Positions 27,034 through 35,886 of a stretch of 64,000 nt of DNA are shown one piece after another; position 1 is the stretch's first letter, and each line of letters begins with the position of its first letter. A program made the position numbers and the translations under genes. Location: NCBI RefSeq assembly GCF_003011925.2, contig NZ_PXXU01000006.1, positions 47,348 through 111,347 of the forward strand, written 5' to 3'. The notes beneath the pieces were generated by a model. The model saw only the letters and a list, made by a program, of their open reading frames with translations. It ran no database searches and was not told where the DNA came from. The stretch is from Nitrosomonas supralitoralis (GTDB lineage: Bacteria > Pseudomonadota > Gammaproteobacteria > Burkholderiales > Nitrosomonadaceae).

Positions 27034-27336
27034 ATGGAAGAAGAAATCAAACAAAGATTACAAAATAAATATTTCTGGCAGCGTGGTCTTTATATTCTTT
27101 TCTTTATATTTATCTATGGATTATCTAATTCCTTAATCATCGCTATCGTTCTTTTTCAGTATGTTACTTTGATAGTAACTGGAAAAACAAACCCATTGTT
27201 ACTTGGATTCAGTCAAAATCTAAGTGCTTATATTCATCAGATAATTAGCTTTCTGTCATTTAATGCCGATTTGCGCCCGTTCCCATTTAGCGCATGGCCG
27301 CAGGAGGCGGATTCGAATTCGAAGTGCAACCTTTGA
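27034..27336 (+). CDS. DUF4389 membrane protein with altered C-terminus
   Basis: 100 residues from the ATG at 27034, preceded by AAGGAA. Two hydrophobic segments (about 17-45) and the family pattern YGLSNSLIIAIVLFQYVTLIVTGKTNP, followed by LSAYIHQIISFLSFN...PFPFSAWP. The family usually ends close to this Trp-Pro. Here the frame continues into the first copy of a 37-base repeat and stops after QEADSNSKCNL, so the tail appears to be borrowed from IS-derived sequence. Function unknown. Confidence 0.8.
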   Translation: MEEEIKQRLQNKYFWQRGLYILFFIFIYGLSNSLIIAIVLFQYVTLIVTGKTNPLLLGFSQNLSAYIHQIISFLSFNADLRPFPFSAWPQEADSNSKCNL

Positions 27337-27416
27337 TGTCTGGTTTATCAGTCTTAATACTGACGACTCACTGAAGTTTGGCGGATTCGAATTCGAAGTG
27401 CAACCTTTGATGTCTG
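27306..27416. repeat. Pair of 37-base direct repeats separated by 37 bases
   Basis: Copies at 27306-27342 and 27380-27416 are identical. Each contains the 12-base palindrome TTCGAATTCGAA. The 37-base spacer contains a small hairpin, TCAGT / ACTGA. The second copy interrupts the IS30-like transposase remnant. Two copies only and no cas genes, so this is not a CRISPR array. Confidence 0.85.
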
Positions 27417-27900
27417 CCTCCAGTTCTAAAGCGATGGTTTCATGTTGCGAAAATTCCTTGCCAATAACGAATGTCACGGTATGGCATTTGTGTTTGTAAG
27501 GGCGTAATGGACTGTTGATCTTCGCAGTCACCCCGCGCTGTGTTTGCTGTGCAATTGGCCAGCCAGGACGGAACGCGATTTCCTTTCTGCCAGCGTTACA
27601 GCGCGCCCTGATGGTTCTTGCCAATTACTGTATCACCCCTCCCAATCGCCATACGAACACTCTGCTCAGTCATCTGCGGACGTTCATCAAAGCTGACCCG
27701 GTTAAGGATGGCGCCACGACGATCAAATCCGCTTGCATAAATAACGCTTGCGCCGTGGCTTCTGACAGCGCAAATGCCACTACAACTCGCCATTTTCCCG
27801 TTTGTCAGCGTAAATGTACTGATAGACGGTCTCATGACTTATTGACAATTCATTCTCCAGTTTAAGCCGGGCTGAAGCCTGCTCGGGATTCATGTGGTAA
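27417..27900 (-). pseudogene. Degraded IS30-family transposase
   Basis: Minus-strand frames in succession read MNPEQASARLKLEN, SISHETVYQYIYADKREN, then YASGFDRRGAILNRVSFDERP, GDTVIGKNHQGAL and, after a deletion and a frame change, KCHTVTF..GKEFSQHETIALELEAD. These are consecutive motifs of IS30 transposases including two of the three catalytic regions. Several frameshifts, an internal deletion and loss of the C-terminus at the 37-base repeat show it is dead. Confidence 0.8.
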
Positions 27901-28017
27901 TCCACCCAATTTTAATGCTTTGTTACCAAGTTTGATTCTTTCAAGAATCTTGAGCGTGAGTACAGATCGTGCACGGTGTCGAGATCGCATGAGCATGATT
28001 CGTTAGAAAATAATCGC

Positions 28018-29379
28018 TTATTCTTTGCTGGCGATTTGAACAACCTCAGCAATATGTTTAGCCCAGTAATCAATTTTTTGTTTTGATTTCCCTTCAACCA
28101 TTACGCGAATAAGTGGCTCCGTTCCTGATGCTCTTATAAGAAGGCGTCCGTTATCTTTCAAATCAGTCTCGGCTTCTACTTGCGCCGCTTTAACAATTTT
28201 ATTAGATCTGAAATCAAATGACTTGGGGATTTTTATATTAATCAATCGTTGTGGATAAAGTACGATGTCACGTGTGAATTGAGCCAAAGTTTTTCTGGTG
28301 TCACGTAACGCGTACAGTACTTGCAAAGCAGAGATAATGCCGTCACCGGTCGTATGCTTGTCCTTACAAACGATATGTCCAGAATTTTCGCCTCCAAGAT
28401 ACCATTTTTTCTCATGCAATAATTCTAGTACGTAACGATCACCGACATTGGCTCGGAGAAATGGAATGCTCATTTCTTTAAAACGATTTTCTATTGCAAG
28501 GTTAGTCATCAGAGTACCTACGACACCGCCTTCAAGCACTTTTCTTTGTTTACGATGTTTGGCGATGATATAAAGTAATTGATCGCCATCGTATAGTCTA
28601 CCTTGTTTATCCACCATCATAAGACGGTCACCGTCGCCATCCAATGCAATGCCCAAGTCAGCATGGTTTTCCATAACAGATTTTTGTAATGTTGAACAAT
28701 GAGTAGCTCCGCACTCAAGATTGATATTTAAACCATTAGGTTCCGCACCAATGGTAATAACTTCAGCTCCTAACTCGTGCATAACATGACTGGCAATATG
28801 GTAAGTGGCTCCATTGGCGCAATCAACGACCAGCTTTAATCCGCGAAGATCAAGATGATAAGGGAAAGAACTTTTGCAGAATTCAATATAACGGCCAGTT
28901 GCATCTTTAAGGCGTTGCACTTTCCCAAGCTTTTCTGAAGGCTTGGTTTCAATCGCTGCATCTATTAAAGATTCAATATTATGCTCCACGTCATCAGGTA
29001 ATTTGCACCCATCGGCAGAAAAAAATTTGATGCCATTATCTTCGAATAGATTATGTGATGCGGAAATGACAATACCAGCTTGTAATCTCAGGGCACGAAT
29101 TAGATAGGCAATGGCGGGCGTCGGCATGGGACCGGATAGGAGTACATTTACGCCTGCGGCACATAGGCCTGCTTCAAGTGCAGATTCGAGCATATAACCA
29201 GATATCCGCGTATCTTTACCAATCAGAACTGTTGGGCGCTCTCCTTCCATTAGATGCCAGTCGCCAGAAACCAGGGTCTTTCCGGCCGAATAACCTAAAT
29301 GCATAAAGAAATCAGGTGTAATAGGATATTTACCTACCCGACCTCGTATACCATCAGTTCCAAAATATTTTTTAGTCAT
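28018..29379 (-). CDS. glmM: Phosphoglucosamine mutase GlmM
   Basis: 453 residues. It converts glucosamine-6-phosphate to glucosamine-1-phosphate for peptidoglycan and LPS precursors. Visible landmarks are the N-terminal YFGTDGIRG, the phosphoserine loop ISASHN with Ser108, the metal loop DGDGDR, the sugar loop GGENSGH and the phosphate-binding RASGTEPLIRVM. Length is normal. The usual partner ftsH-folP is not adjacent; instead IS fragments lie on both sides, so the gene has been separated from its usual neighbours. Confidence 0.96.
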   Translation of the reverse strand: MTKKYFGTDGIRGRVGKYPITPDFFMHLGYSAGKTLVSGDWHLMEGERPTVLIGKDTRISGYMLESALEAGLCAAGVNVLLSGPMPTPAIAYLIRALRLQAGIVISASHNLFEDNGIKFFSADGCKLPDDVEHNIESLIDAAIETKPSEKLGKVQRLKDATGRYIEFCKSSFPYHLDLRGLKLVVDCANGATYHIASHVMHELGAEVITIGAEPNGLNINLECGATHCSTLQKSVMENHADLGIALDGDGDRLMMVDKQGRLYDGDQLLYIIAKHRKQRKVLEGGVVGTLMTNLAIENRFKEMSIPFLRANVGDRYVLELLHEKKWYLGGENSGHIVCKDKHTTGDGIISALQVLYALRDTRKTLAQFTRDIVLYPQRLINIKIPKSFDFRSNKIVKAAQVEAETDLKDNGRLLIRASGTEPLIRVMVEGKSKQKIDYWAKHIAEVVQIASKE

Positions 29380-29410
29380 TTTATGAAAGTATTAATTAAA
29401 GATAAACAAA

Positions 29411-29713
29411 TTACTGTAATGAATCGCCCCGGATTTTCTGGAGGCTTTTTGGTTTGAGTTGAACGATATCAGCCGACTCCCTCGGTTGGCAATAATATGC
29501 TTTTTCAAATTCAGACGGTGGAATATTTCCGATTGGTTTCTGTAATCGGCGATTGTTGAACCAATCGTCCTCTTCCAGGGTGGCGAATTCCACTTCACTA
29601 GTATTGCGCCAGGAGTCGCGATGTCGAATAACCTCTTTTTTGTATAATCTGTTAATCGTTTCTGCCAGCGCATTGTCATAAGAATCACTGACCACATCAC
29701 TTCTGGTGTTCAA
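29411..29713 (-). pseudogene. IS3-family OrfB C-terminal fragment
   Basis: 100 residues with SDSYDNALAETINRLYKKEVIRH, then ATLEEDDWFNNRRLQKPIGNIPPSEFE. This is the end of the IS3-type integrase core including the final catalytic Glu (in AETINRLYK). The first two catalytic Asp residues are missing. Confidence 0.75.
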
Positions 29714-29823
29714 GCTCCAGCCGTACAGCTCGTTCCAGAATCTCCGTGGAATATCTCATTTGTTTTTTTCATTACTCTATCCTCTCAAGAAATAGAGTCT
29801 CCGGCAATCCCGGGGCGATTCAG
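29422..29823 (-). mobile_element. Internally deleted IS3-family element
   Basis: About 400 bases bounded by the exact inverted ends TGAATCGCCCCGG (29422-29434) and CCGGGGCGATTCA (29811-29823); similarity continues inward for about 14 more bases. Reading from the right end, the start of orfA (a frame with STEILERAVRLELEHQ) is joined directly to the last 100 codons of orfB. Most of both genes is missing. No matching target duplication is seen. Confidence 0.7.
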
Positions 29824-29830
29824 TTGGACG

Positions 29831-30033
29831 CTTACCATCAAATACGAAGAGGCATATCTGTGCGCCTGCGATAAAGTAAGTGATGCAAAGCGAGGTTTAG
29901 AAAAATATTTCATGCCCTATAGCCGGAATAGACATCACACTGCGCTTGACGACAAAACTCAAAATGAGTTCTATTTGGAACCTGACTGCAATACAAAAAA
30001 CAGCTCAAGCTTTAATCGCAAGGTTGTCACTTA
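29831..30033 (+). pseudogene. Second IS3-group OrfB C-terminal fragment
   Basis: A plus-strand frame without a start reads LTIKYEEAYLCACDKVSDAK, then GLEKYF.PYSRNRHHTALDDKT and stops at TAG (30031-30033). This is the C-terminal end of IS3-group transposases, of a different subgroup from the adjacent minus-strand fragment. Downstream sequence up to about 30090 contains CTGTCCAA and AGTTGGAC stretches like IS3-group inverted ends. The piece is truncated where the neighbouring element begins at 29823. Confidence 0.65.
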
Positions 30034-30096
30034 GGCTATGGATTACCTGTCCAATCAAGTGAAGCTACTTCAACTGCACCCATTAGTTGGACTCAA

Positions 30097-31569
30097 TTAA
30101 GAAAAATTGGCATCGGTTAAAGGTATTGATTTGGCACTTCCAGTTGCAATGGGTCTTTTTATAGTACCGAAGATAATCGTGAATGTAGTGCCTACTCCCG
30201 GTTCACTAGCAATCCTTATTTTCAATCGATTGTTTTCAGCCGCGATCTTGACGATCGACAAACCAATGCCGCTTGTTGCCTTGTTATGGAGCGCTGCTCT
30301 AGGAGAATAAAAATATTCGTTAAATATGTTGGGCAGATCCTTCTCTTCGATACCGATACCATGGTCGGTGATAGTAATGCTAGCATGCAAATTCTTCCGA
30401 TCAATTAGAGATGAAATTTCAATGCTGGTATTTTCATGAGAATAGATGATTGCATTGGTAATGATGTTTTCTAGCAGTATTTCTAATTGATCAGGAATTA
30501 CCTTGCAGATAAAGTTCTCAATAGATAAATTGAGTGCGACTTTTTTAGAGTTGGCAACTGGGGTCAATTTCTCAATACACTTTTGCAGGACGGCTTGAAT
30601 TTCAACAGGTTCGAAAACTGCAGTGTTAAGACAGGTATCTTTTAATCGTTCCAGTCGGAGTAGATCAAGTATTAGAGCAGACATATTTTTTGCCCGATAA
30701 TCCATTTGTGCCAGTGCAGTACTGACCTCTTGGGTTGTGTCACCCAAATAACCTTCTTTGATTAAATTTATTTTGCTGCGGATGGCATCAAGAGGAGATT
30801 TAAGTTGATGCGTAATTAACAATGCATATTGGTCTTTTTCAACTTGTGCCTGGTTAATTTGTCTATAAGCATCAAGAAGATGGTGCTCGTGAGCACGAAC
30901 GATGAGAGAAAGCCTTGAGACCACATACCAAACAACAAGAAAAAGGATATCAAGAAAAAGCATCCATATTATAGCGCCATCTTTGCGCGCACTCTCAGAC
31001 AAAAACTGAGTATTCAGCAGTGTAGAGAGCGGTGCTTGAGAGATTAGAAAATTATCAGCAAAGATTACGATAGAGTCCATGAAGCAGACTAGAATTGTGA
31101 CATAGAGACTTTCACGGGTAGAAAAAAAGATACAGGCAAGAGCAATATGCAGTACGTAGAAAAAAGAAATGGGTGTGGAGGTGCTTCCAAAATAATGCAC
31201 GACAACCGATAAGCAGATCAAGTCAACAATGATCTGAATCCATAAATTGATTGAAGGCGAGTTATATCTGCTTGGTTTGCAATGATCTAACGCGAAGATG
31301 TAAGCAATATTGGCTACAATCAGTACGATAATAATGGCAACAGGCCATTTTTGCTGTTCATTGATGCCTACTTGCGTCAACGCATCTGATGCTGAAAGCA
31401 TCAGAATTTCGAAAAAAACCAGTGAAGCAATGAGTATCCAGCGGAAGGTGATGAACCAGCGGATATTACTAATCAGAACATCGTCGCTAAGCTTAAGCTT
31501 ATCTCCCTTAATTTCAAGCAATATGCCTTGATTGCTGGGCTTATTCCAGGAAAATTCTATAATTGCCAT
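30097..31569 (-). CDS. Membrane-bound sensor histidine kinase
   Basis: 490 residues. Six or so membrane segments occupy residues 30-230 with short loops, so sensing is probably in or near the membrane. The kinase core follows: HisKA with the phospho-His in LLITHQLKSPLDAIRSK, N-box ENIITNAIIYS, G1 DHGIGIEEKDLPNIF, G2 SGIGLSIVKIAAEN and a GVGTTFTI end. The HQLKSPL box resembles proteobacterial PhoR/PrrB-like kinases. The response regulator gene lies 21 bases upstream on the same strand. Signal unknown. Confidence 0.9.
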   Translation of the reverse strand: MAIIEFSWNKPSNQGILLEIKGDKLKLSDDVLISNIRWFITFRWILIASLVFFEILMLSASDALTQVGINEQQKWPVAIIIVLIVANIAYIFALDHCKPSRYNSPSINLWIQIIVDLICLSVVVHYFGSTSTPISFFYVLHIALACIFFSTRESLYVTILVCFMDSIVIFADNFLISQAPLSTLLNTQFLSESARKDGAIIWMLFLDILFLVVWYVVSRLSLIVRAHEHHLLDAYRQINQAQVEKDQYALLITHQLKSPLDAIRSKINLIKEGYLGDTTQEVSTALAQMDYRAKNMSALILDLLRLERLKDTCLNTAVFEPVEIQAVLQKCIEKLTPVANSKKVALNLSIENFICKVIPDQLEILLENIITNAIIYSHENTSIEISSLIDRKNLHASITITDHGIGIEEKDLPNIFNEYFYSPRAALHNKATSGIGLSIVKIAAENNRLKIRIASEPGVGTTFTIIFGTIKRPIATGSAKSIPLTDANFS

Positions 31570-31590
31570 ACTATGGAGTATTGCACAAAA

Positions 31591-31980
31591 TTATGCAGCT
31601 TCTCCTGCCTTTTTCAAGCGCTCATTAATCGTTGCCATCAGGCTGATTGGCTCAACAGGTTTCTCCATAATGCAAACCCATTCATGTGAACCGTCTTCAA
31701 AATAGGGCCTGATCATGTCACCTAAAGATGTCAGAAAAATAGTTTGAATCTGAGGATATTGCTTGTGGACTTTCGCATAAGTGATCAATCCGGCATCCAT
31801 TGATTCAACCATGACATCCAGAATGGCCAAATCTGGCCGTTTGGTTTCATCCTCTAATGAATCAATAAATTCTTGCATTGACAGATAACTATCAACTGCG
31901 TATCCATGCTTGGATAATATACGTTGAACTGATTCACGAATATCTGAATCGTCATCAACATGAGCAATTCTTGGCACCAT
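31591..31980 (-). CDS. Single-domain response regulator
   Basis: 129 residues, a receiver domain only: acidic DDD at 9-11, phospho-acceptor Asp in LAILDVMVESMD, Thr in FLTSLGD and Lys in IMEKPVEP. No output domain, so it acts through protein contact or relays phosphate. AAGGAGAAA precedes the ATG. First gene of a pair with the membrane histidine kinase, its likely phospho-donor. Confidence 0.9.
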   Translation of the reverse strand: MVPRIAHVDDDSDIRESVQRILSKHGYAVDSYLSMQEFIDSLEDETKRPDLAILDVMVESMDAGLITYAKVHKQYPQIQTIFLTSLGDMIRPYFEDGSHEWVCIMEKPVEPISLMATINERLKKAGEAA

Positions 31981-32380
31981 AATAATTTTTCTCCTTGCTT
32001 AAGTTTTTTCTTGAAAACCACAGTTTAGAAGCGGCTTGGAATAAACCGTTCGTTCAACGGGGTTATTATATACCGGATCATATCGTATTATTGTGAATAT
32101 TGTGTGAAATAGTAATAACGACGGCCCATTGAAAAAATATAATCTTTTTGAGCAACGAACTTAGGAAAGGTTGTTTCAATTTTCATTGAATCAGACAGTT
32201 GCAGTAATTTAATTGGAAAAGATTTTTAGAAAATACTTTCGATTCAAGAAATATGAATTTTAATTACGCTTGCATTGGGGTTGGTGGACTATGAATATAA
32301 TCAACTGAATCATGGTGCTTTAATGCTAGTGACCGTAGTTATTGTAGTATTCACAATATAGAAATACTGTGTATTCAGGT
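31981..32380. other. Intergenic region without a recognised gene
   Basis: About 400 AT-rich bases between hslO and the response regulator gene, both on the minus strand. It should hold the promoter of the two-component pair. No terminator or small gene recognised. Confidence 0.4.
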
Positions 32381-33235
32381 TTAATGAACTGTTGGTCCAG
32401 CTTCCCGAAATATTGCATCAATAGCTAGTGCATCCAAGCGATATTCGCAATTACAGATATCATCACTAACAATGACCTCGCCAAAATCTTTCAAAATAGA
32501 ATCAACTTCTTCACGTCCTAGTGTGCGAAGCATGGCATAAATCTTGGCAATATCTTCCTGGCAACCATATTCAACCGACTGAGTGTCAAAAATGCGGATG
32601 GTTTCTTCATGAAATAAACGTGTTAATATTTCTTCTGCGGTTAGATCGAATAATTTATGATCATGGATTGTATTTGCTAGAGCTTCGGCACGTATCCATC
32701 CATCGGGATCACGCGCGTCAGCATCGGGCATTTTCTGAAGTAGCAAACCAAAAATTGCGTTGTTAGCAGTGACCAGAAACAAGCGCGATGGCAATTGGTC
32801 GGATTGCTTGAAATAATGCTCAAAAATTTCAGAAATGGTATTGCCATCAAGCGGTACGATGCTTTGGTAAGATTCGCGCATCGATGTCATATCGAGTGTA
32901 ATAAGTAAATGACCACGGCCAAGTAAGTCTGGAACTGATTGTGCTTCGATGGTTTGTTCGCATTTCGCCATGCCACGCAAGTGTAAGCTCTCAGTGCAAT
33001 CCAGTATCAGCATGGAGATGGGTCCGCTACCCGTTAATTGAATGGTCAAACGACCTGTTTGTTTGAGGTTTTCACCCAAAAGCAGGGTGACTGCACTCAT
33101 TTCACCTAACAGTTTTGTGACTGGTTGAGGATAGTTGCGTCCGGATAACATTTCCTGCCAGACGGAGTCGAGATGCACGACAGCGCCACGTATGTCTAAT
33201 TTTTCCAGCAAAAAGCGTTGTACATAATTACTCAT
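32381..33235 (-). CDS. hslO: Hsp33-family redox chaperone with altered zinc centre
   Basis: 284 residues from the Met of SNYVQRFLLEKLDIRGAVV; the frame opens 19 codons earlier but this is the family start. The N-terminal fold (LTGSGPISMLILDC, RGMA) and the linker are conserved. In classical Hsp33 four Cys (CxC and CxxC) hold Zn and form the oxidative switch. Here the first pair reads VEYGCQED and the second SDDICNCEYRLD, so two of the four canonical Cys appear to be replaced, with an extra Cys two residues further on. Zinc binding or activation may differ. It follows hypF by 26 bases in the hydrogenase maturation run. Confidence 0.88.
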   Translation of the reverse strand: MSNYVQRFLLEKLDIRGAVVHLDSVWQEMLSGRNYPQPVTKLLGEMSAVTLLLGENLKQTGRLTIQLTGSGPISMLILDCTESLHLRGMAKCEQTIEAQSVPDLLGRGHLLITLDMTSMRESYQSIVPLDGNTISEIFEHYFKQSDQLPSRLFLVTANNAIFGLLLQKMPDADARDPDGWIRAEALANTIHDHKLFDLTAEEILTRLFHEETIRIFDTQSVEYGCQEDIAKIYAMLRTLGREEVDSILKDFGEVIVSDDICNCEYRLDALAIDAIFREAGPTVH

Positions 33236-33261
33236 TGTTAAACCTATTATTTTAATCGATA

Positions 33262-34383
33262 TTATAAGCAGGCATTTTGCAATGCCACCCAAGCCTGACC
33301 AAGAGCGATAGCGCTATCGTCGGGCTGTAATTGTCGTGAAAAAAACAAATGAAAGCGTGGTGCGTTTAATCGATTGACTAAGCCGTATCGTAACACCGTA
33401 TTGTGAAAACAACCGCCACCCAATGCCAAAATGAAAACTTGATGTTTTTCAGCGGCTATTTCTGTCCAGGTTGCTAGCCCTTCAATTAAGGTAGCGTGAA
33501 ATAGAGCCGCAGCATATGGAAGATTTTGCTTTAAATCGCAGTCGTCGATTAAAGTCATTAATAATGGAGAGAAATCCAAATTATTTGTTTCTGTAATTTG
33601 ATAACCGTCAGTCAGAGCACATGCAGGTCCATGTTGTTCTGCCAATTTTTGTAATTGGATTGGTGCGTGTGCTTCATGGGATTGAGTGAGACTGACACCG
33701 AGCAGACCTGCTGCAGCGTCGAATAATCTTCCCATGCTAGAAGTCTGTGGACAGTTCAAGTTTTTACTCAGCATGCTGGCGACAATTGCGCTAGCAAACT
33801 GATCAGAAAAACGTTGCGTAATCTCCTTGCTGCGATTTAAACGAGCCAACACAGCCGCAGCCATTCGCCAAGGCTCTTGGGCAGCCCGATCTCCACCTGG
33901 CAGAGCTAATGTAGTTAGATGGCCTAACCGTTCAAAACGTGCACCTTCCACCTTTAATAATTCGCCACCCCAAGGGGTATTATCGGTTCCTAACCCTACA
34001 CCGTCCAGCGCCAAACCCAATACCGGCTGAGTAAGTTGATGCTCTGCACAGATAGCACCAATGTGTGCGTGATGGTGTTGCACGGCAAGGGTTGGAATAT
34101 GCTGGTGCTCAGCAAAAGCCTGGGCAAAATGTGTGCTGTAAAAATCCGGATGTAAATCATGCGTAACCAGTTCAGGTTGAATCGTGTAATTTTTACACAT
34201 GCTTTGTACGGTTTGGTCCAATTGATAGCGAGCATCTGCTGTTGCTAAATCTCCGATGAGCGATGAGATATATGCCTTGTTTTCTTGCGTCAAACAAATG
34301 GTATTTTTTAACCAAGCCCCGCAAGCCAGAATAGCGGGTCCGCTGATTGCCAACGGAATAATAATGTCTGATCGATTAAACAA
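33262..34383 (-). CDS. hypF: Short HypF-type carbamoyltransferase
   Basis: About 373 residues from a TTG at 34383; the frame is open to a GTG at 34473 inside hypB, so the start is uncertain. Only the C-terminal Kae1-like carbamoyltransferase part of HypF is present: VQHHHAHIGA, LGLALDGVGLGTDNTPWGGELL, GGDRAAQEPWRMA, SSMGRLFDAAAGLLG and LALGGGCFHNTVL. The acylphosphatase, zinc-finger and YrdC-like parts are absent. A similarly short HypF1 is known in Ralstonia eutropha, so this is probably a natural form, not a truncation. It supplies the carbamoyl group that becomes the CN ligand of the NiFe site. Confidence 0.85.
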   Translation of the reverse strand: MFNRSDIIIPLAISGPAILACGAWLKNTICLTQENKAYISSLIGDLATADARYQLDQTVQSMCKNYTIQPELVTHDLHPDFYSTHFAQAFAEHQHIPTLAVQHHHAHIGAICAEHQLTQPVLGLALDGVGLGTDNTPWGGELLKVEGARFERLGHLTTLALPGGDRAAQEPWRMAAAVLARLNRSKEITQRFSDQFASAIVASMLSKNLNCPQTSSMGRLFDAAAGLLGVSLTQSHEAHAPIQLQKLAEQHGPACALTDGYQITETNNLDFSPLLMTLIDDCDLKQNLPYAAALFHATLIEGLATWTEIAAEKHQVFILALGGGCFHNTVLRYGLVNRLNAPRFHLFFSRQLQPDDSAIALGQAWVALQNACL

Positions 34384-34402
34384 GTGTGGAATTGGCTTGT
34401 AT

Positions 34403-35290
34403 CTAATTTGAATTTGCTGGAGGAATAGCAAGGCGGTTAGCTTCAATCCAATCAACCCAGATTTGCATGCCACTACCCAGTGTTGCTGAGATTTGAATCA
34501 CCGGTAATCCGGGGTGGACGCGATGGGCATATTCAATTGCCAAATCGACATCAAAAGACAAATATGGTAGTAAATCGCATTTATTCAACAGCATTAGATC
34601 AGCAGCATGAAACATATCTGGATACTTGAGTGGTTTGTCTTCGCCCTCGGTAACCGACAAAATAACCACTTTATGTGCCTCACCTAAATCGAAGTTCGAT
34701 GGACACACTAGATTGCCAACGTTTTCAATAAACAAAACACTATTCTGCTGTGGAGATATTTGCTGTATGGCTTGTTTCACCATAAATGCGTCCAAGTGAC
34801 AACCTTTGCCCGTATTGATTTGTGTTACTGGAATACCAGTTTCACGAATTCGCGCCGCATCATTATCGGTCTGTTGATCGCCCTCGATTACAATCATAGG
34901 CAATTTATTTTGGAGTATTTGAATAGTCTTGACTAGGAGAGTAGTTTTACCAGAGCCTGGACTGGACACCAAGTTGAGCGCAAAAACACCCAGTTTGGAT
35001 AAGTAACAACGATTTTCAGTGGCATATTGGTTATTTTTTTCCAGAATATCGCGTTCGATTTTGATCATTCTTCCGTGGCTCATGCCGGGTGCGTGCTTAT
35101 CGGCGATACCTGTTCCGAAATCAAGAGTTTCTGAAGTGCGATTGTTTTTAATCGATAATAACGGGGCATGGTCGTGATTATTAGAAGGCTTCAATGGGCG
35201 AAAGTGAATTGGATTCCGAAGATGGAGTGATTGAATTATTTTTCCATTAATGCGTGTTTGTCCGATACCGCATCCACAAGTTGCACACAT
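34403..35290 (-). CDS. hypB: Hydrogenase nickel incorporation GTPase HypB
   Basis: 295 residues from the ATG at 35290, chosen because AGGGGA lies 6 bases upstream and the protein then begins MCATCGCG, the CxxCxC nickel-binding start of HypB. Residues 50-75 are moderately His-containing but no long His run is seen. The GTPase core has the P-loop [35 protein letters not shown] and the guanine motif LNKCDLLPY. With HypA it loads Ni into NiFe hydrogenase. It overlaps neither neighbour with this start. Confidence 0.95.
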   Translation of the reverse strand: MCATCGCGIGQTRINGKIIQSLHLRNPIHFRPLKPSNNHDHAPLLSIKNNRTSETLDFGTGIADKHAPGMSHGRMIKIERDILEKNNQYATENRCYLSKLGVFALNLVSSPGSGKTTLLVKTIQILQNKLPMIVIEGDQQTDNDAARIRETGIPVTQINTGKGCHLDAFMVKQAIQQISPQQNSVLFIENVGNLVCPSNFDLGEAHKVVILSVTEGEDKPLKYPDMFHAADLMLLNKCDLLPYLSFDVDLAIEYAHRVHPGLPVIQISATLGSGMQIWVDWIEANRLAIPPANSN

Positions 35291-35300
35291 TTGATCCCCT

Positions 35301-35642
35301 TTATTCAACTTCTAATTCTTTGATTTTTATCTCGCATCCTTGAATGACTTTCAATGTATAACTGCCACAATGTGGGCAAGCCTCATAATAGGTCGAAATC
35401 AAGCAGTTGAGATTGCAGTAAGTACAAACCGCCTGTCCAGCAATCTTTATGATTTCGAGCTTGGCCTGCCGAGCCAAACTGTCCTGGGATACTACATCAA
35501 AAAAAAATCGCAACGATTCTTGCTCAACGCAAGCCAATTCTCCAATTTCCAGCCATACGGTTTTAATCTTTGTAAAGTGCTGTTCAGTCGCGGATTCTTC
35601 AATAATTTGCAACAAATTTTCAGCGAGCGAAAGTTCATGCAT
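35301..35642 (-). CDS. hypA: Hydrogenase/urease nickel incorporation protein HypA
   Basis: 113 residues, the usual size, from the ATG that gives [11 protein letters not shown] (His2 is the Ni ligand). A zinc site of two CxxC pairs, CTYC and CPHC, is present near the C-terminus. The frame is open for 16 more codons upstream but the family start is unambiguous. hypB follows 10 bases downstream. Confidence 0.95.
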   Translation of the reverse strand: MHELSLAENLLQIIEESATEQHFTKIKTVWLEIGELACVEQESLRFFFDVVSQDSLARQAKLEIIKIAGQAVCTYCNLNCLISTYYEACPHCGSYTLKVIQGCEIKIKELEVE

Positions 35643-35791
35643 GTTTTGTCTTTCTACTGAACTACTATTAAAATCGATAGTAACAAACAATCATGATACC
35701 GCCAAAACGTACTTATGGGGTACTAGAAAATATTGGGTAAGTAACGCTAGCTCTGTTTTGCATAGATGCAATGGCGTAGTGGTAAAGTGTT

Positions 35792-35810
35792 ACGCAGAAT
35801 GCATCTGCGT
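35792..35810. other. Short perfect hairpin between hypA and the hydrogenase protease gene
   Basis: ACGCAGA and TCTGCGT form a 7-bp stem with a 5-base loop in the 244-base gap. It overlaps a second possible pairing of AGATGCA (35764-35770) with TGCATCT (35800-35806), so two alternative folds are possible. No U-run follows. Confidence 0.35.
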
Positions 35811-35886
35811 TCATAGTCTGAATTAAGCCTAACTCATTCAGTGGATGGGATGATTTATGCAAGGAATCATGATGATATTTAGTTCA

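Noticed and set aside
27306..27416. CRISPR-like repeat-spacer-repeat of 37-37-37 bases
   Set aside because: Only two repeats, the second lies within transposase remnants, and no cas genes are present in the window.
33262..34473. hypF as a broken gene
   Set aside because: The carbamoyltransferase half is intact and a natural short HypF1 is known in Ralstonia, so a pseudogene call is not justified.
35761..35820. Possible tRNA-like fold between hypA and the protease gene
   Set aside because: Only one 7-bp stem is convincing; no cloverleaf arms or T-loop sequence can be placed.
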